64,000 nt of DNA from Apostichopus japonicus (Eukaryota > Echinodermata > Holothuroidea > Aspidochirotida > Stichopodidae). Each line of letters starts with the position of its first letter. Positions within the stretch are counted from its first letter, which is position 1. Under the pieces are notes generated by a model that was given only the letters and a program-made list of their open reading frames with translations, was not told the origin of the DNA and did no database searches. Below are positions 22,401 through 32,170 of the stretch, in pieces. The translations under genes and the position numbers were made by a program. The stretch lies in assembly GCF_037975245.1 (NCBI RefSeq), contig NC_092583.1, positions 4,747,264-4,811,263 on the forward strand, written 5' to 3'.

Positions 22401-23485
22401 ACATAAAATGTGTTGTGTAGAGCGGAGTCAAGCGAGTAAACAAACGATCGAGGACTACCTATAATGGGCGCAGCAGTTGGGAATAGTTGCTTCATTGTGT
22501 TAAGAACACTATAAACGTTCGTTCATATATACCTACCAAAAGTTCTGGAAAGTTGCTAGTGTGAATATCTTGAATTTGTTCGTGTTGATCATTCTGATAT
22601 CGACAGAGTATGGAGGGATCCATGTTGAATACTAAAGTATATCACTTGATCGCTGAGAGCCAATCAGAATCGAGGAAATAATTTCAGCGTCAGTTCAGTT
22701 TGGGAAAAAAATATTCACGGCCGGGATGTGTCCACATAAGGGAGTGTTCATTAAAAGGATATTATATACAGAAGGATAGCACATCTTGTAAATAACAGCT
22801 TAGCACGGTAATTTGTATTAACTTGGCTAAGCGTTAACAATCCTATTGTGTTATCACGGGATGAATTAACCATTCAAGCCAGCAACCGTTTACAACGATA
22901 TGAATGATTATAATTACCAGTCTCTAGTTTGAAGCGTGAAATAGCATGGATAATTAACACATTTTAAAGGTGTGGGTACAAAGTATGCAAGATCGTTTAT
23001 TACACCAATTTACATGTAAACTATTCATGGTTTCGCTCAAGTTGTGATATATTTAATCCCGTATTGAATTGCATTTAAACAAACGGCTACACTTATAACT
23101 GTTTGGAATCTCAACCAACTGTCCACCAAGACGATAAATTCTCTGTTAAAATAATACTTCAGTACAAGTGTACTTTGTTCCTATCGTAATTGTTAATTTA
23201 CCAATATAAAATTTCATTACCTGGTTTTTCATCGCTCATAATCTTAAGGTAACCGAACAGAGCCGCATTGACTTCGTTGTCAGGGTTGAGAGTTTCGATA
23301 ACATCAAGTCCCTGATGGTAGTCACTATAGAGATTTGGGTTATCTATGTCGTCCATGATATCATCCCCTTGTAAAGGTGAACGCTCCTTGGAACTGCGAA
23401 TCAGTGGCTCCGCTTTCATCATTGTCGCGGTGTACACAGACATCAACAGTAGGATATGTGGTAGAAAACTATTAATTCTAGCCAT
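18853..23485 (-). CDS. Secreted short-chain collagen C4-like protein, copy 1 (three exons)
   Basis: The minus-strand exons are 23,485-23,221, 22,631-22,533 and 19,448-18,853, all junctions phase 1, giving 319 residues. The protein starts with a signal peptide (MARINSFLPHILLLMSVYTA). An acidic segment and a short linker exon follow, then about 197 residues that match what I know of the C-terminal domain of 'short-chain collagen C4-like' proteins of sponges and other marine invertebrates: GSIYIRWGRDECP, SNYLCLPETPEY, HDIPCAVC, LMIPARLSCP, YSGFLMAE, YVCLD, LPC and ACTVC. Ten cysteines lie in this domain. No Gly-X-Y collagen stretch is present, so it is the globular part only. Secretion is inferred from the signal peptide; the function of the domain is unknown to me. 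A possible 5' untranslated exon ends at a good donor (AAG|GTAAGT) at 24,840. Confidence 0.82.
19449..22532 (-). other. Intron 2 of the C4-like gene, copy 1
   Basis: This 3.1-kb intron was checked for collagen-type Gly-X-Y exons and none was seen. A donor-like CAG|GTAAAG lies at about 19,918 on the minus strand, but no in-phase exon could be built on it. A 116-residue plus-strand frame at 21,078-21,428 is judged chance. Part of a long inverted-repeat element (from 21,879) and a 256-bp MITE lie at its 5' side. Confidence 0.6.
22036..22291. mobile_element. 256-bp MITE with 9-bp target duplication, absent from copy 2
   Basis: The inverted ends are about 30 bases (GCGTA, a T-run, then CCCAGGACGAACGTGGG). 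They are flanked on both sides by TGGCTGGCA. Copy 2 at the matching place has a single TGGCTGGCA and no insert, a clean empty site. A 9-bp duplication with long inverted ends points to a Mutator-type element. The insertion therefore most likely happened after the segmental duplication. Confidence 0.85.
22533..22631 (-). CDS. C4-like gene copy 1, exon 2
   Basis: The exon is 99 bases, phase 1 on both sides, between the acceptor 'actttag' and the donor G|GTATAT. It encodes 33 residues including FNMDPSILCRYQNDQHEQIQ. Being symmetric in phase, it could be included or skipped without a frame change. It lies inside the inverted-repeat segment. It is unchanged in position and length in copy 2. No transcript is available to prove use. 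Confidence 0.6.
   Translation of the reverse strand, partial: YSTWIPPYSVDIRMINTNKFKIFTLATFQNFW
23221..23485 (-). CDS. C4-like gene copy 1, exon 1 (signal peptide and acidic segment)
   Basis: The exon is 265 bases from ATG to the donor G|GTAATG. The second methionine of the open frame (MARINSF) is chosen because the hydrophobic core then starts at once; an upstream ATG at 23,518 would add eleven residues. After the predicted cleavage region (TMMKA) comes a charged stretch and one unit of DVIETLNPDNEVNAAL. Copy 2 has this unit three times. Confidence 0.82.
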
Positions 23486-23739
23486 TTCGGGAAGCGGCAG
23501 TAAGTATTCTGCTGACAAAACGAGTTTAAGAATGAATAAGAATTAATGTAATATTCTCACATCAGAAGGTAAAAAGTGATCTTTGTCAGTGTTTGTTGAC
23601 TGTTGAAAAGTGAAACCACTGTGACCATAAAGAACTTTACACATACATAATTATATACCTCGTCGAAGCAAAGTTCAAAGTGAGTGAAAATACTACATAC
23701 CTGCATAATATAGTAGATAAAGAAGGGTTTCTACTTTAG

Positions 23740-23870
23740 ACCCCCCCCCCCCTCCCCACCTTCTCTCAAAAGCCAAAGACAGGGAGAGAGAAACACAGAG
23801 GTGAAGGTGGGAGGAGAGAGAGGTGGAGAGAGAGGTGGGTGGAGAGAGAGGTGGAGAAAGAAGCTATCAC
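23740..23870. repeat. GA-rich microsatellite upstream of the C4-like gene, copy 1
   Basis: A run of C is followed by GGAGAGAGAGGTGG-type units. It lies 250-400 bases upstream of the start codon on the minus strand, in the promoter or 5' untranslated region. It is repeated, with different length, at 63,510-63,650. Confidence 0.65.
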
Positions 23871-24250
23871 GCAAATAGCGATATCTTTGAAAGTCGATCT
23901 CATTCGTATGTTTGCGTTACTGATATAATCACGACTGTGTCGAACATTTCGCAACTGTCGACCTGTCTTATTGGTTTTCACTGTATTTTCAGCAACAATT
24001 CACTCTGATTCTCAGTAGTTTTTGCCATAGATAATAATCACTTTAAATTTGAAAACCACTTTTCTTTAATCTAAAATGACCTAATGATGACCGTTCCAGG
24101 GAACACTTTTGCTGCCGAAGTAGGGACAGTCCACATCGCCGGTGCAACAAAAACCTATGGCTGAACCCGATGGAAGGGTCGTTACGAAAGAGTTTCATTT
24201 CTTTCGCCACAGAAAATATAGACAATTTTACAAAGAACTTCCTATTTGTC

Positions 24251-25689
24251 ATTTGCTGCCTCCCTCCTACTCCCCCAGCGACCCCCCGCCCATTCGGATA
24301 TAGTACGTGCGCAAGTAGTTAGCAACAATATAGTGGAATATCGCGATTACAATTGTGATTTCTAAGTGTCAAACTGAGTTCCCCTCTTTCTACTCCCCTC
24401 ACACAATTTGAAATAAACTATGGGTCATGATTAGCATCTTAGTCTGCATGTACAATTAGGAAGGTTCAATGTCTTCACAATCAAACAGATTTCAGCAAAA
24501 ATGAAATTATTTAAGAATTAATACCCGACAAAACATTTACGACAATGTCCCTGTCTAGTTGTAGTTTTTTTTTCATGCATCAGATATAATAGACATCTCC
24601 ACTGAACGTCATGAAACTATACTCAACATCATAGTTTCATTTAGACTTAAATTCATAACACTAAATTTTACATATGGTTGAAGACGATATATTGGAAAAT
24701 TAATTTACGCATAACCCTCTTCTGAGAATGTTTTAGCAAGACATTTAAAATTTATGCTGCAAACTATAATAAGACAACTTTGACAACACTTTTTGTTAAA
24801 AAGAACTATAATCGATCGAAATAACTTAATAAAACTTACCTTGATCAAACTAGACAGTCGATCTTCCACAAGTTGTTGCAAGTCAAGGAGTAAAATGTCT
24901 GAATGATGGATTTAATAGAAGAAGTGGCAATCTCTCATGATCTCGCCTTCTAATGAGTTGAATGCGCATGTCCCTCACTATAATAAACCTTCCAATTAGT
25001 TGAATGCGCGTGCTCAGTATACCATTGCGCAATGTGTCATATAATCTCACAGTAAAGAAAAAACAGCAGTGGTGGTATTACGTGACTTCATTTACATATT
25101 GCAATATAATATCACTGACAAACAAATATAACTCAAATAATAGGCTAGATAATATTTTCTTACATAAAGGTGCACATTTACATCTTGGGTACCCGCTAAT
25201 AAGTTTCATGTACCTCCGGAGACTGACTCAAATCAGTATTTCAATCGTGCTTATGTATTACTATAATTGCTTCAGTTTCCAGAAATTGAATGACACCACA
25301 GTTCCTTCCAAATATGAGAGCAATGTACCCATAATGCTGCATGTGCTTCCTTTCTTTGAGGAAGTTGGTTAGATACGTATAGATAAGTATAGGAAGACTA
25401 ACTATCGATTGTGATGGGATGGGGCAGAATACCAGTGGGGTCTGGTGTATCCCAGAAGAATGTTTCACTAAGGTGGCCCAGATTGGACGTTTCTACTCTA
25501 ATTTTCTATACGAATTTCAGTGTTTGTCTATTTCATGGAATCATCAAAATTCGAAAAAGAAAGAGAAAACTAAATGCATGAGGTACCGGTATATGAATGA
25601 AAAATTATCATTTTGATTCCCTGGCACTACTCATATGAATTTGTTTTGTGACATTTTGATGCAGTTAGCGTTACCCGCCCCCCTCCCCC
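24251..25689. other. Gene-free stretch
   Basis: AT-rich sequence with no recognised protein. A splice-donor-like site on the minus strand at 24,840 (AAG|GTAAGT) may mark a non-coding first exon of the C4-like gene. The 122-residue frame at 25,004-25,372 has no recognisable features. Confidence 0.5.
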
Positions 25690-26555
25690 CCCCCCCGTGG
25701 AGTGTATGCCTATAGTTGAAAAAGTGAGGGGGATGCACATACTCCTGCTTCTTTTCTAAGTGGGGCCGTCGGGAGGAGGGTATAGGGATTCCCTTGTTCC
25801 TATGCTTAAGAGGTATGACAGTTGAACGTGGGTAAATTGGTTGTAGTTAGTTTATGCTGTCGCTTAGGAAGAGATGGTGTTACCTTTCTATCTCTAACGT
25901 GTAGTATTGAAGCTCAAAAAATCGATACAAGAGAACAAGACAATTTAAAAATGCTGTAACATCGGTCTCACAACAACTCCTTCCCCTAACTAATAACAGC
26001 AACCAGTACATCCTCCAATTAATTATTCCTATGAAGGGAACATGATCAAACTTCGTTTCGCTTATTTCTACCATTAAATCACAATGATATACATTTGTTA
26101 ATACATAGTTAAAGAAATGAGGCAGCGGGACCAGAAGTAAGATAACTTTTCGAGCCCGGCCCCTCACATAGTAAAAACGAGAAAATTAAAGTTTATATAG
26201 AGAAAAGAAAACAAATTTGATAGAATATTTGATAATTTGTAGAAATAAATAATTACTGCTGAAGTGTTGCTACGCTTCATTGGTAAATTGGACCAAACAA
26301 TATCAACTAAGATACACCTCGTATTGTTATATCCTGGGTACCCGCGGGACTGGTTCATGTGCCTCCATTGATTATGATCAGCTAACTCGAACCATACTTA
26401 AGTTTCATAAAAAAAAAATAATGTTAAAAAAACACGAGATATTCGATTCCTTGTTGTAGATTACGGTTACAGCTTAAATAGAAGCCACCAACGGAATCAC
26501 AAACGCTGCTACTTTATATTGCATCATCTCTTTTATTGAGAGTATCAACTGGTTC
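25690..26555 (+). mobile_element. Partial unit of the foldback family
   Basis: It matches 28,028-28,823 in direct orientation and 28,834-30,505 inverted, from 'gtggagtgtatgcctatag' to 'tattgagagtatcaac'. It is a one-armed copy: it carries the arm and the loop sequence of the palindrome at 27,780-30,765 but no second arm. Confidence 0.75.
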
Positions 26556-27569
26556 ACGACATTTTGGGGCCTGATAAACGTCCCCGCATCTACAGAAGGA
26601 TGAATATCAACAGAAATTAGACAAAGATTAAAAATACAGCTTACTAGCCACTTCAAGGCGTGAGTGTCGCCATGTTTGTCGAAATTATCAGCGCCCAAAA
26701 CCGTCGGGCGCCCTCCCTCTTATCTGGCATTTTACTCCGCAGCATTTGTAGTTTCAATTTGAATTTGTAGGTTATGATACACGTAAATAAATTTATACCT
26801 GCAAATCCTCACAATTGTTTTGTAACTTCCTTGTTCGTATAACACCAAGTTGGTCAGAGTTCACAGTCCGGGTATGAGCATGCGTCTTCGGTTAACCTTA
26901 TCCAAATATGTGAAAAGGAAATTTCGGAACCGAACCATCAAAATTGAGGTTTCAACTTTAGAGAATGCATTGTCTTTTCACAGGATTAGAAGAATTCATA
27001 CTGTAGCCATAAAACGATATTATCTACACATCATATCTTGTAATGAAACAGGTAGCAAAATGACCATGTCTAGAGATGATATTATTTTTTTATGTGAGGA
27101 TTCCACAAACCTCCATGTCCATGTTTAATGTTGGAATCTAAAAACGACCATGAACATTGTATCGTGCAGGTTAACATTTTTCATGCCAATTTTAAAACAG
27201 GGGCGATTTTTATTCTGTTTTGTATGTGTTTGTGTTTCCTTTAAATACATGTGAAGTTTGATTCAAGGAATCACATTCCATGGACACTGTGGGAAGGGCG
27301 TGGGCAAGTTGTGGATGCTTAGTGGAGGTCTCTGATAGATAGAAAAATATATAGAAATAAAGAACAGAAATAGAAATGTGCACTTCCAATGCCACTGAGA
27401 TTGGTTGAGTATCTTTGTAGAATTTATATGTGGTAATATGTGGTTTACATAAAGTAAGAAATAGCATCATGGCTATTGCATCTCATGCATATTTACATGA
27501 GCCAAAAGCGTTTGAATAACGCAGAGCTAATTAAAATATCAGTCAGTACCACCCCCTCCCCGACCGCAC
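26556..27569. other. Gene-free stretch
   Basis: No supported feature. A 92-residue plus-strand frame at 26,850-27,128 is not recognisable and has no splice or promoter support. Confidence 0.5.
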
Positions 27570-27870
27570 CTAATCAGTTAAGAATGTTGAATTGACGAGA
27601 TACGATAAGTTGTCAATATTTTGCAGAAAATTGTTCAATTGCTCAGATGAACAATTGAACATTTTGCAGAAAAATGTTGAATTGACGAGATATGATAAGT
27701 GGTTAATTAGACATAATGCAGAGATTGTTCAATTGCTCAGATGGAATGAAAAGAACAATTGAACATTTTGCAGAAAACTGTTGAATTGACAAGATATGAT
27801 AAGTTGTCAATTAGACATTTTGCAGATAATTGTTCAATTGCTCTGTTAAAGCAACTGAGCAATCCAACAT
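27570..27870. repeat. Tandem repeat at the outer end of the foldback arm
   Basis: Units of about 65-100 bases contain 'attgttcaattgctcag', 'caattgaacattttgcag' and 'ttgaattgacgagatatgataag'. Each unit is itself partly self-complementary (CAATTG, with GTTCAATTG against CAATTGAAC). The inverted counterpart at 30,655-30,765 has fewer units. Confidence 0.7.
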
Positions 27871-30765
27871 TTTCTGATGTAGGATAAAATATTATCTTGT
27901 TTTCTAAACAATTTACTGAAATAATGTCAACTTAATGGGGCAAAGATTTTCTTATGTTGATAGCACTTTCAAGTTTCCGTAACTCTCCCATTGAAACAAA
28001 TTGATCTGTTTGCTAAATACAGGGCTCTGCTGTGTAGTGTATGCCTATAGTTGAAAAGTGAGGGGGAATGCACATACTCCTGCTCCCTGACTTTTCTAAG
28101 AGGGGGCCGTCGGGAGGAGGGTGGGGTCCCCTTGATCCTGTGTCTAAGAGGTATAACAGTTGAACGTGGGTAATATGGTTGTAGTTAGTTTATGTTGTGG
28201 CTTACGAAGCGATGGTGTTACCTTTCTATCTCTGACGTGTAGTAAAGGAGCTCGAAATTCGATACAAGAAAAACAAGAAAAATTTAAAATGCTGTAACAT
28301 CGGTCTCTCAACAACCCCCCCCCCCCCCCTAACTCATACCCTAACTAATAACAGTAACCTTCTACATCCTCCAATTAATTGTTCCAAGGAGGGAACATGT
28401 TCAAATTTCGTTTCGTTTATTTCTAGCATTAAATCACAATGATGTTACATTTGTTAATACATAGTTATAGGAATGAGGCAGCGGGACCAGAAGTAAGATA
28501 ACTTTTCGAGCCCGGCCCCTTACATAGTAAAACGAGAAGATTAAAGTTTATATAGAGAAAAGAAAACAAATTTAATGAAAAATTTGTTAATTTGTAGAAA
28601 TAAATAATTACTGATGAAGTGTTGCAACGCTTCATAGGTAAATTGGACCCAACAATATTAACTAATATTTAAGATACACCTCGTATTGTTATATCCCGGG
28701 TACCCGCGGGACTGGTTCATGTGCCGCCGTACTTAAGTTTCATAAAAAAAAAATAAAGTTAAAAAAACACGAGATATTCGATTCCTTGTTGTAGATAACG
28801 GTTACAGCTTAAAATGAAGCCAGTGAATCAGCTGATACTCTCAATAAAAGAGATGATGCAACATAAAGTAGCAGCGTTTGTGATTCCATTGGTGGCATCT
28901 ATTTAAGCTGTAACCGTAATCTACAACAAGGAATAAAGGTTTATTGACGCGTATACCTATCTCGTGTTTAAAAAAAAAAATGATGAAAGTTAAGTATGGT
29001 TCGAGTAAGCTGATCATAATCAATGGAGACACATGAACCAGTCCCGCGGGTACCCAGAATACAACAATACGATGTGTATCTTAAATATTAATAAATATTT
29101 TTTGGTCCAATTTACCTATGAAGCGTAGCAACACTTCAGCAGTAATTATTTTTTTTCTACAAATTAACAAATTTTCCATTAAATTTCTTTTCTTTTCTCT
29201 ATATAAACTTTAATCTTCTCGTTTTACTACGTAAGGGGCCGGGCTCGAAAAGTTATCTTACTTCTGGTCCCGCTGCCTCATTCCTATAACCAGGGACGTC
29301 GCTAGAGGGGGTGTGGGGGGGGGGGATCTCACCACAAACTTGGTAAAACTGACGATAGTTGGAAAATTGGAGTCGGAATTTCCGACTGTCTCACTCTAGT
29401 TTATCTAGGCCTATTCATATATTCCTGTGATTGTGAATGACCTAAAAATTGGAAAATTTCGGTCAAAATTGACCTTTAATCAGTCATATTTACCACGTTT
29501 CCTTGCCACTATGAGAAATTGTATCTCGCGATTCTTATACTCCACCATACAAAACTTCGTATGTTCCAGACGTTCCAGATGTTAATGTGCATATCATAAA
29601 GGCATGCATCGGCTTTTACATCGCATGCCATAACATACAATCATTTTCCGTGTGGCTACCCTTCCATTGGTTACAATTATTGGGGAAGTCGTTACAACAT
29701 TAATAGTAATGATAATATAAGTTTAACCATTGAAATACACATTGCAAATTATCTTTCTTTCAGTAGGTGTCCGAAAAGTTATCAGCATATTGCCCGAATT
29801 TTCATAAAAATATTTGGTTGGGGAAGGGATGGGGGCTAATTGTTTGTTAAGTGAGTGCCAGTGGGTACAAATGTATCGAAAAAAAGTTCGGAACAAAAGT
29901 GCAGTCGCGAAAGATGGGGTGTCTGTCTGACTGACACTTACCGTATCGTTGACGAGTAGCGCGGGATGGGGGGGGGGGGGGGATACAAGGCAGCAGTCGG
30001 AATTTTCTGGCTTCAAAACCCATCCAGTTGGACTTTCAGCAACTACACCCCCAATCATCAGGCCTTAGCTACGTCCCTGCCTATAACTGTGTATTAACCA
30101 TAGAAATTGCATCATTGTGATTTGATGGTAGAAATAAACGAAACGAAATTTGATCATGTTCCCTTCATAGGAATAATTAATTGGAGGATGTAGAAGGTTA
30201 CTGTTATTAGTTAGGGAAAGGGTTGTTGGGAGACCGATGTTACAGCATTTTTAAATTTTTCTTGTTCTCTTGTAGCGATTTTCGAGCCCTTAATACTACA
30301 CGTCAGAGAAAGAGAGGTAACACCATCGCTTCCTAAGCCACAACATAAACTAACTACAACCAATTTACCCACGTTCAACTATTAATACCTCTTAGGCATA
30401 GGAACAAGGGAATCCCCACCCTCCTCCCCCCACTTAGAAAAAAAGCAGGAGTATGTGCATCCCCCCTCACTTTATTCAACTATAGGCATACACTCCACAG
30501 CAGAGCTCTGTATTGAGAAAACATCAATTTGTTTCAATGGGAGAGTATGGAAGCTTAAAAGTGCCATCAACATAAGAAAAACTTTGCCCCATTAAGTTGA
30601 CATTTTTCAGTAAAATTGTTTAGATAAAAAGATAATATCTTAGCAAACATCAGAAAAATGTTGGATTGCTCAGTTGTTTTAACAGAGCAATTGAACAATT
30701 TTCTGCAAAATGTCTTGAATTGACAACTTATCATATCTCGTCAATCATGAAACAGATTTGTCAAT
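27780..30765. mobile_element. Foldback palindrome with arms of about 1.05 kb
   Basis: The left arm 27,780-28,823 and right arm 28,905-30,765 are inverted repeats around a loop of about 80 bases. The right arm is longer only because of a 789-bp insertion plus its target duplication at 29,291-30,087. The tandem-repeat outer part recalls foldback transposons such as the TU elements described in sea urchins; that link is from structure only. No coding sequence is supported. Confidence 0.78.
29291..30079. mobile_element. 789-bp hAT-type element in the foldback arm
   Basis: The ends CAGGGACGTCGCTAGA and, inverted, CAGGGACGTAGCTAAG are flanked by a perfect 8-bp duplication CCTATAAC (29,283-29,290 and 30,080-30,087). 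The CAGGG end with an 8-bp duplication is the hAT signature. The corresponding place in the left arm has no insertion. It has no transposase frame. Its interior ('attttcataaaaatatttgg') is shared with the element at 38,521-38,867. Confidence 0.88.
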
Positions 30766-31039
30766 TAAAACATTAAAAATCCATAGTACAAAAGTGGACG
30801 GAAAAAGATGTAATGTATAAGAGGGGAACACCCCGCCCCCTTCCTAAAATCGACGTTCATATGGGCAACACTCCTTTGGCCTAGGCCTACAAAATAACTC
30901 TACAAAAATTAAGGGTGGACCAACAACAGCGGAGATGGAAAGCCATGTGTTGCCATTTATTGCAAGTTCTCAAAACATCGCCAAAATATATATAACATAT
31001 AGTAGAATAACATAAATCATTTTTGGGAAAATCTGAAAA
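30766..31039. other. Unique gap between foldback element and inverted gene copy
   Basis: No feature supported. The short minus-strand frame starting near 31,087 runs into the inverted duplication and is not coding. Confidence 0.4.
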
Positions 31040-31254
31040 TATAGGTTGACAAGGATTTGTAGATAGAATGGATAAACGAGAGAACATTAAACAGGGGTAA
31101 GTAGTTTTATATTGAGTTGCAAATGTATTGATTGAAATTTAATTTAAAAAATCTTTAGTTTCAGATTCAGTTTCATTTTACATTGTTCTCATCTTTTAAT
31201 TAACCTAAATTAACCTAATTCAACCTAAACATGACACAAATTTAGTTCTCATGA

Positions 31255-31700
31255 ATCTTGCTTTCAAAGAGCAGCTATTATATTAAAAGTCCTTTAACAC
31301 TTAAAATTTCATTCTCAGAAGGCTACAGTGGCTTCCGTTCCTTTTCCGAACATATCTCGACCCAGACAAAAATCAGTTTCATTTCTCATGATTCCAACTT
31401 TCAAAGAGCAGCTATTACTAAAAGTCCTGATCAACGTTCATTCCCAGAAGGATACAGTGGCTTCCGTCCGTTCCCTTTCCGAACATAGCTCGACCCAGAC
31501 ATAAATCAGTTTCATTTCTCATGATTCCCACTTTCAAAGAGCAGCTATAGTATTACTAAAAGTCCTGATCAACGTTCATTCTCAGAGGCTGGTTTCCATC
31601 TGTTCTTTTGCTCCAAAACATCTTGACTCAGACATCACTTAGTTTCAATTCTCACGATTCTCACTTCAAAGAGCAGCAGTTAGTATGAACATCCCTGACT
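31255..31700 (-). repeat. About 135-bp tandem repeat, inverted copy
   Basis: The word 'caaagagcagc' occurs near 31,265, 31,397, 31,536 and 31,667, giving one unit more than in either direct copy. It corresponds to 15,783-16,110 read on the other strand. Confidence 0.75.
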
Positions 31701-32170
31701 AAATTAGAATCTCATGAGGCTATATTAATTTCTGATGTTACTCCCAAACAACTCGGCTCAGACATGACTCATAACTCGGAACGCGAATTCAGCCGAAGGA
31801 GGGATACGGGGGAGGGGCGGGGTGGGGTGGAGAGGAGTGGAAAATGGAATTAAAAACATCGTGCAATCAATCGACAAAAAAGTAGTTTGGGCTTTTGGAC
31901 TCGGGGAGAGGGGGGTAGGGCGGGATGGAAAAAAATAGAAAAAAAGGAAAAAAAGAGGGAGAAGGCGGGGAGGGAAAAAAGGAGGAAATAGGGGAGGGAT
32001 ACCGAGGGGGCAAAAGGCGTAAGGGGAAAATGGGGATGAAGAATAAGAAAAAAGGGAAAAAAGGGGCGGAAAAAGGGGGGTTGAGGGGGAGAAGGGAAGG
32101 AAGGGTGGGGAGGAATGGGAGTGGGGACACTTAAGCTTCATCTGGGCCAAGTCCGAGTCATGCCCGGTCT

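Larger units (their letters stand above)
21879..22727. mobile_element. Inverted-repeat-bounded segment containing exon 2 of the C4-like gene, copy 1
   Basis: The left arm (about 21,879-21,955, 'gggatgcgaatattttttt' onward) and the right arm (about 22,641-22,727, ending 'aaaaaaatattcacggccggg') are inverted repeats of about 75-85 bases with few differences. Such long arms are typical of a DNA transposon or its derivative. Exon 2 of the C4-like gene lies inside, ten bases from the right arm. The structure is also in copy 2 (61,308-62,390). No target duplication was established. Confidence 0.65.
1..24250. repeat. Segmental duplication, first direct copy
   Basis: Nearly the whole stretch from about position 138 to 24,250 recurs in the same order and orientation from 42,409 to the window end. 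The offset between the copies drifts from about 42,270 at the left to about 39,660 at the right, because the copies hold different transposon insertions and indels. Coding and non-coding parts match alike (by eye well over 90 percent), so this is a DNA-level duplication and not retroposition. It carries one coiled-coil gene on the plus strand and one C4-like gene on the minus strand. The sequence continues past 24,250, but the partner copy runs off the window there, so the right edge is unknown. Confidence 0.93.

Noticed and set aside
27570-27870. Repeats considered as a CRISPR-like or regulatory array
   Set aside because: Units are irregular in length and lack unique spacers, the setting is an animal genome, and they belong to the arm of a foldback element.
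31758-32150. Proline/phenylalanine-rich and glycine/lysine-rich frames in both strands
   Set aside because: They are low-complexity products of a purine/pyrimidine tract matching 15,340-15,660.
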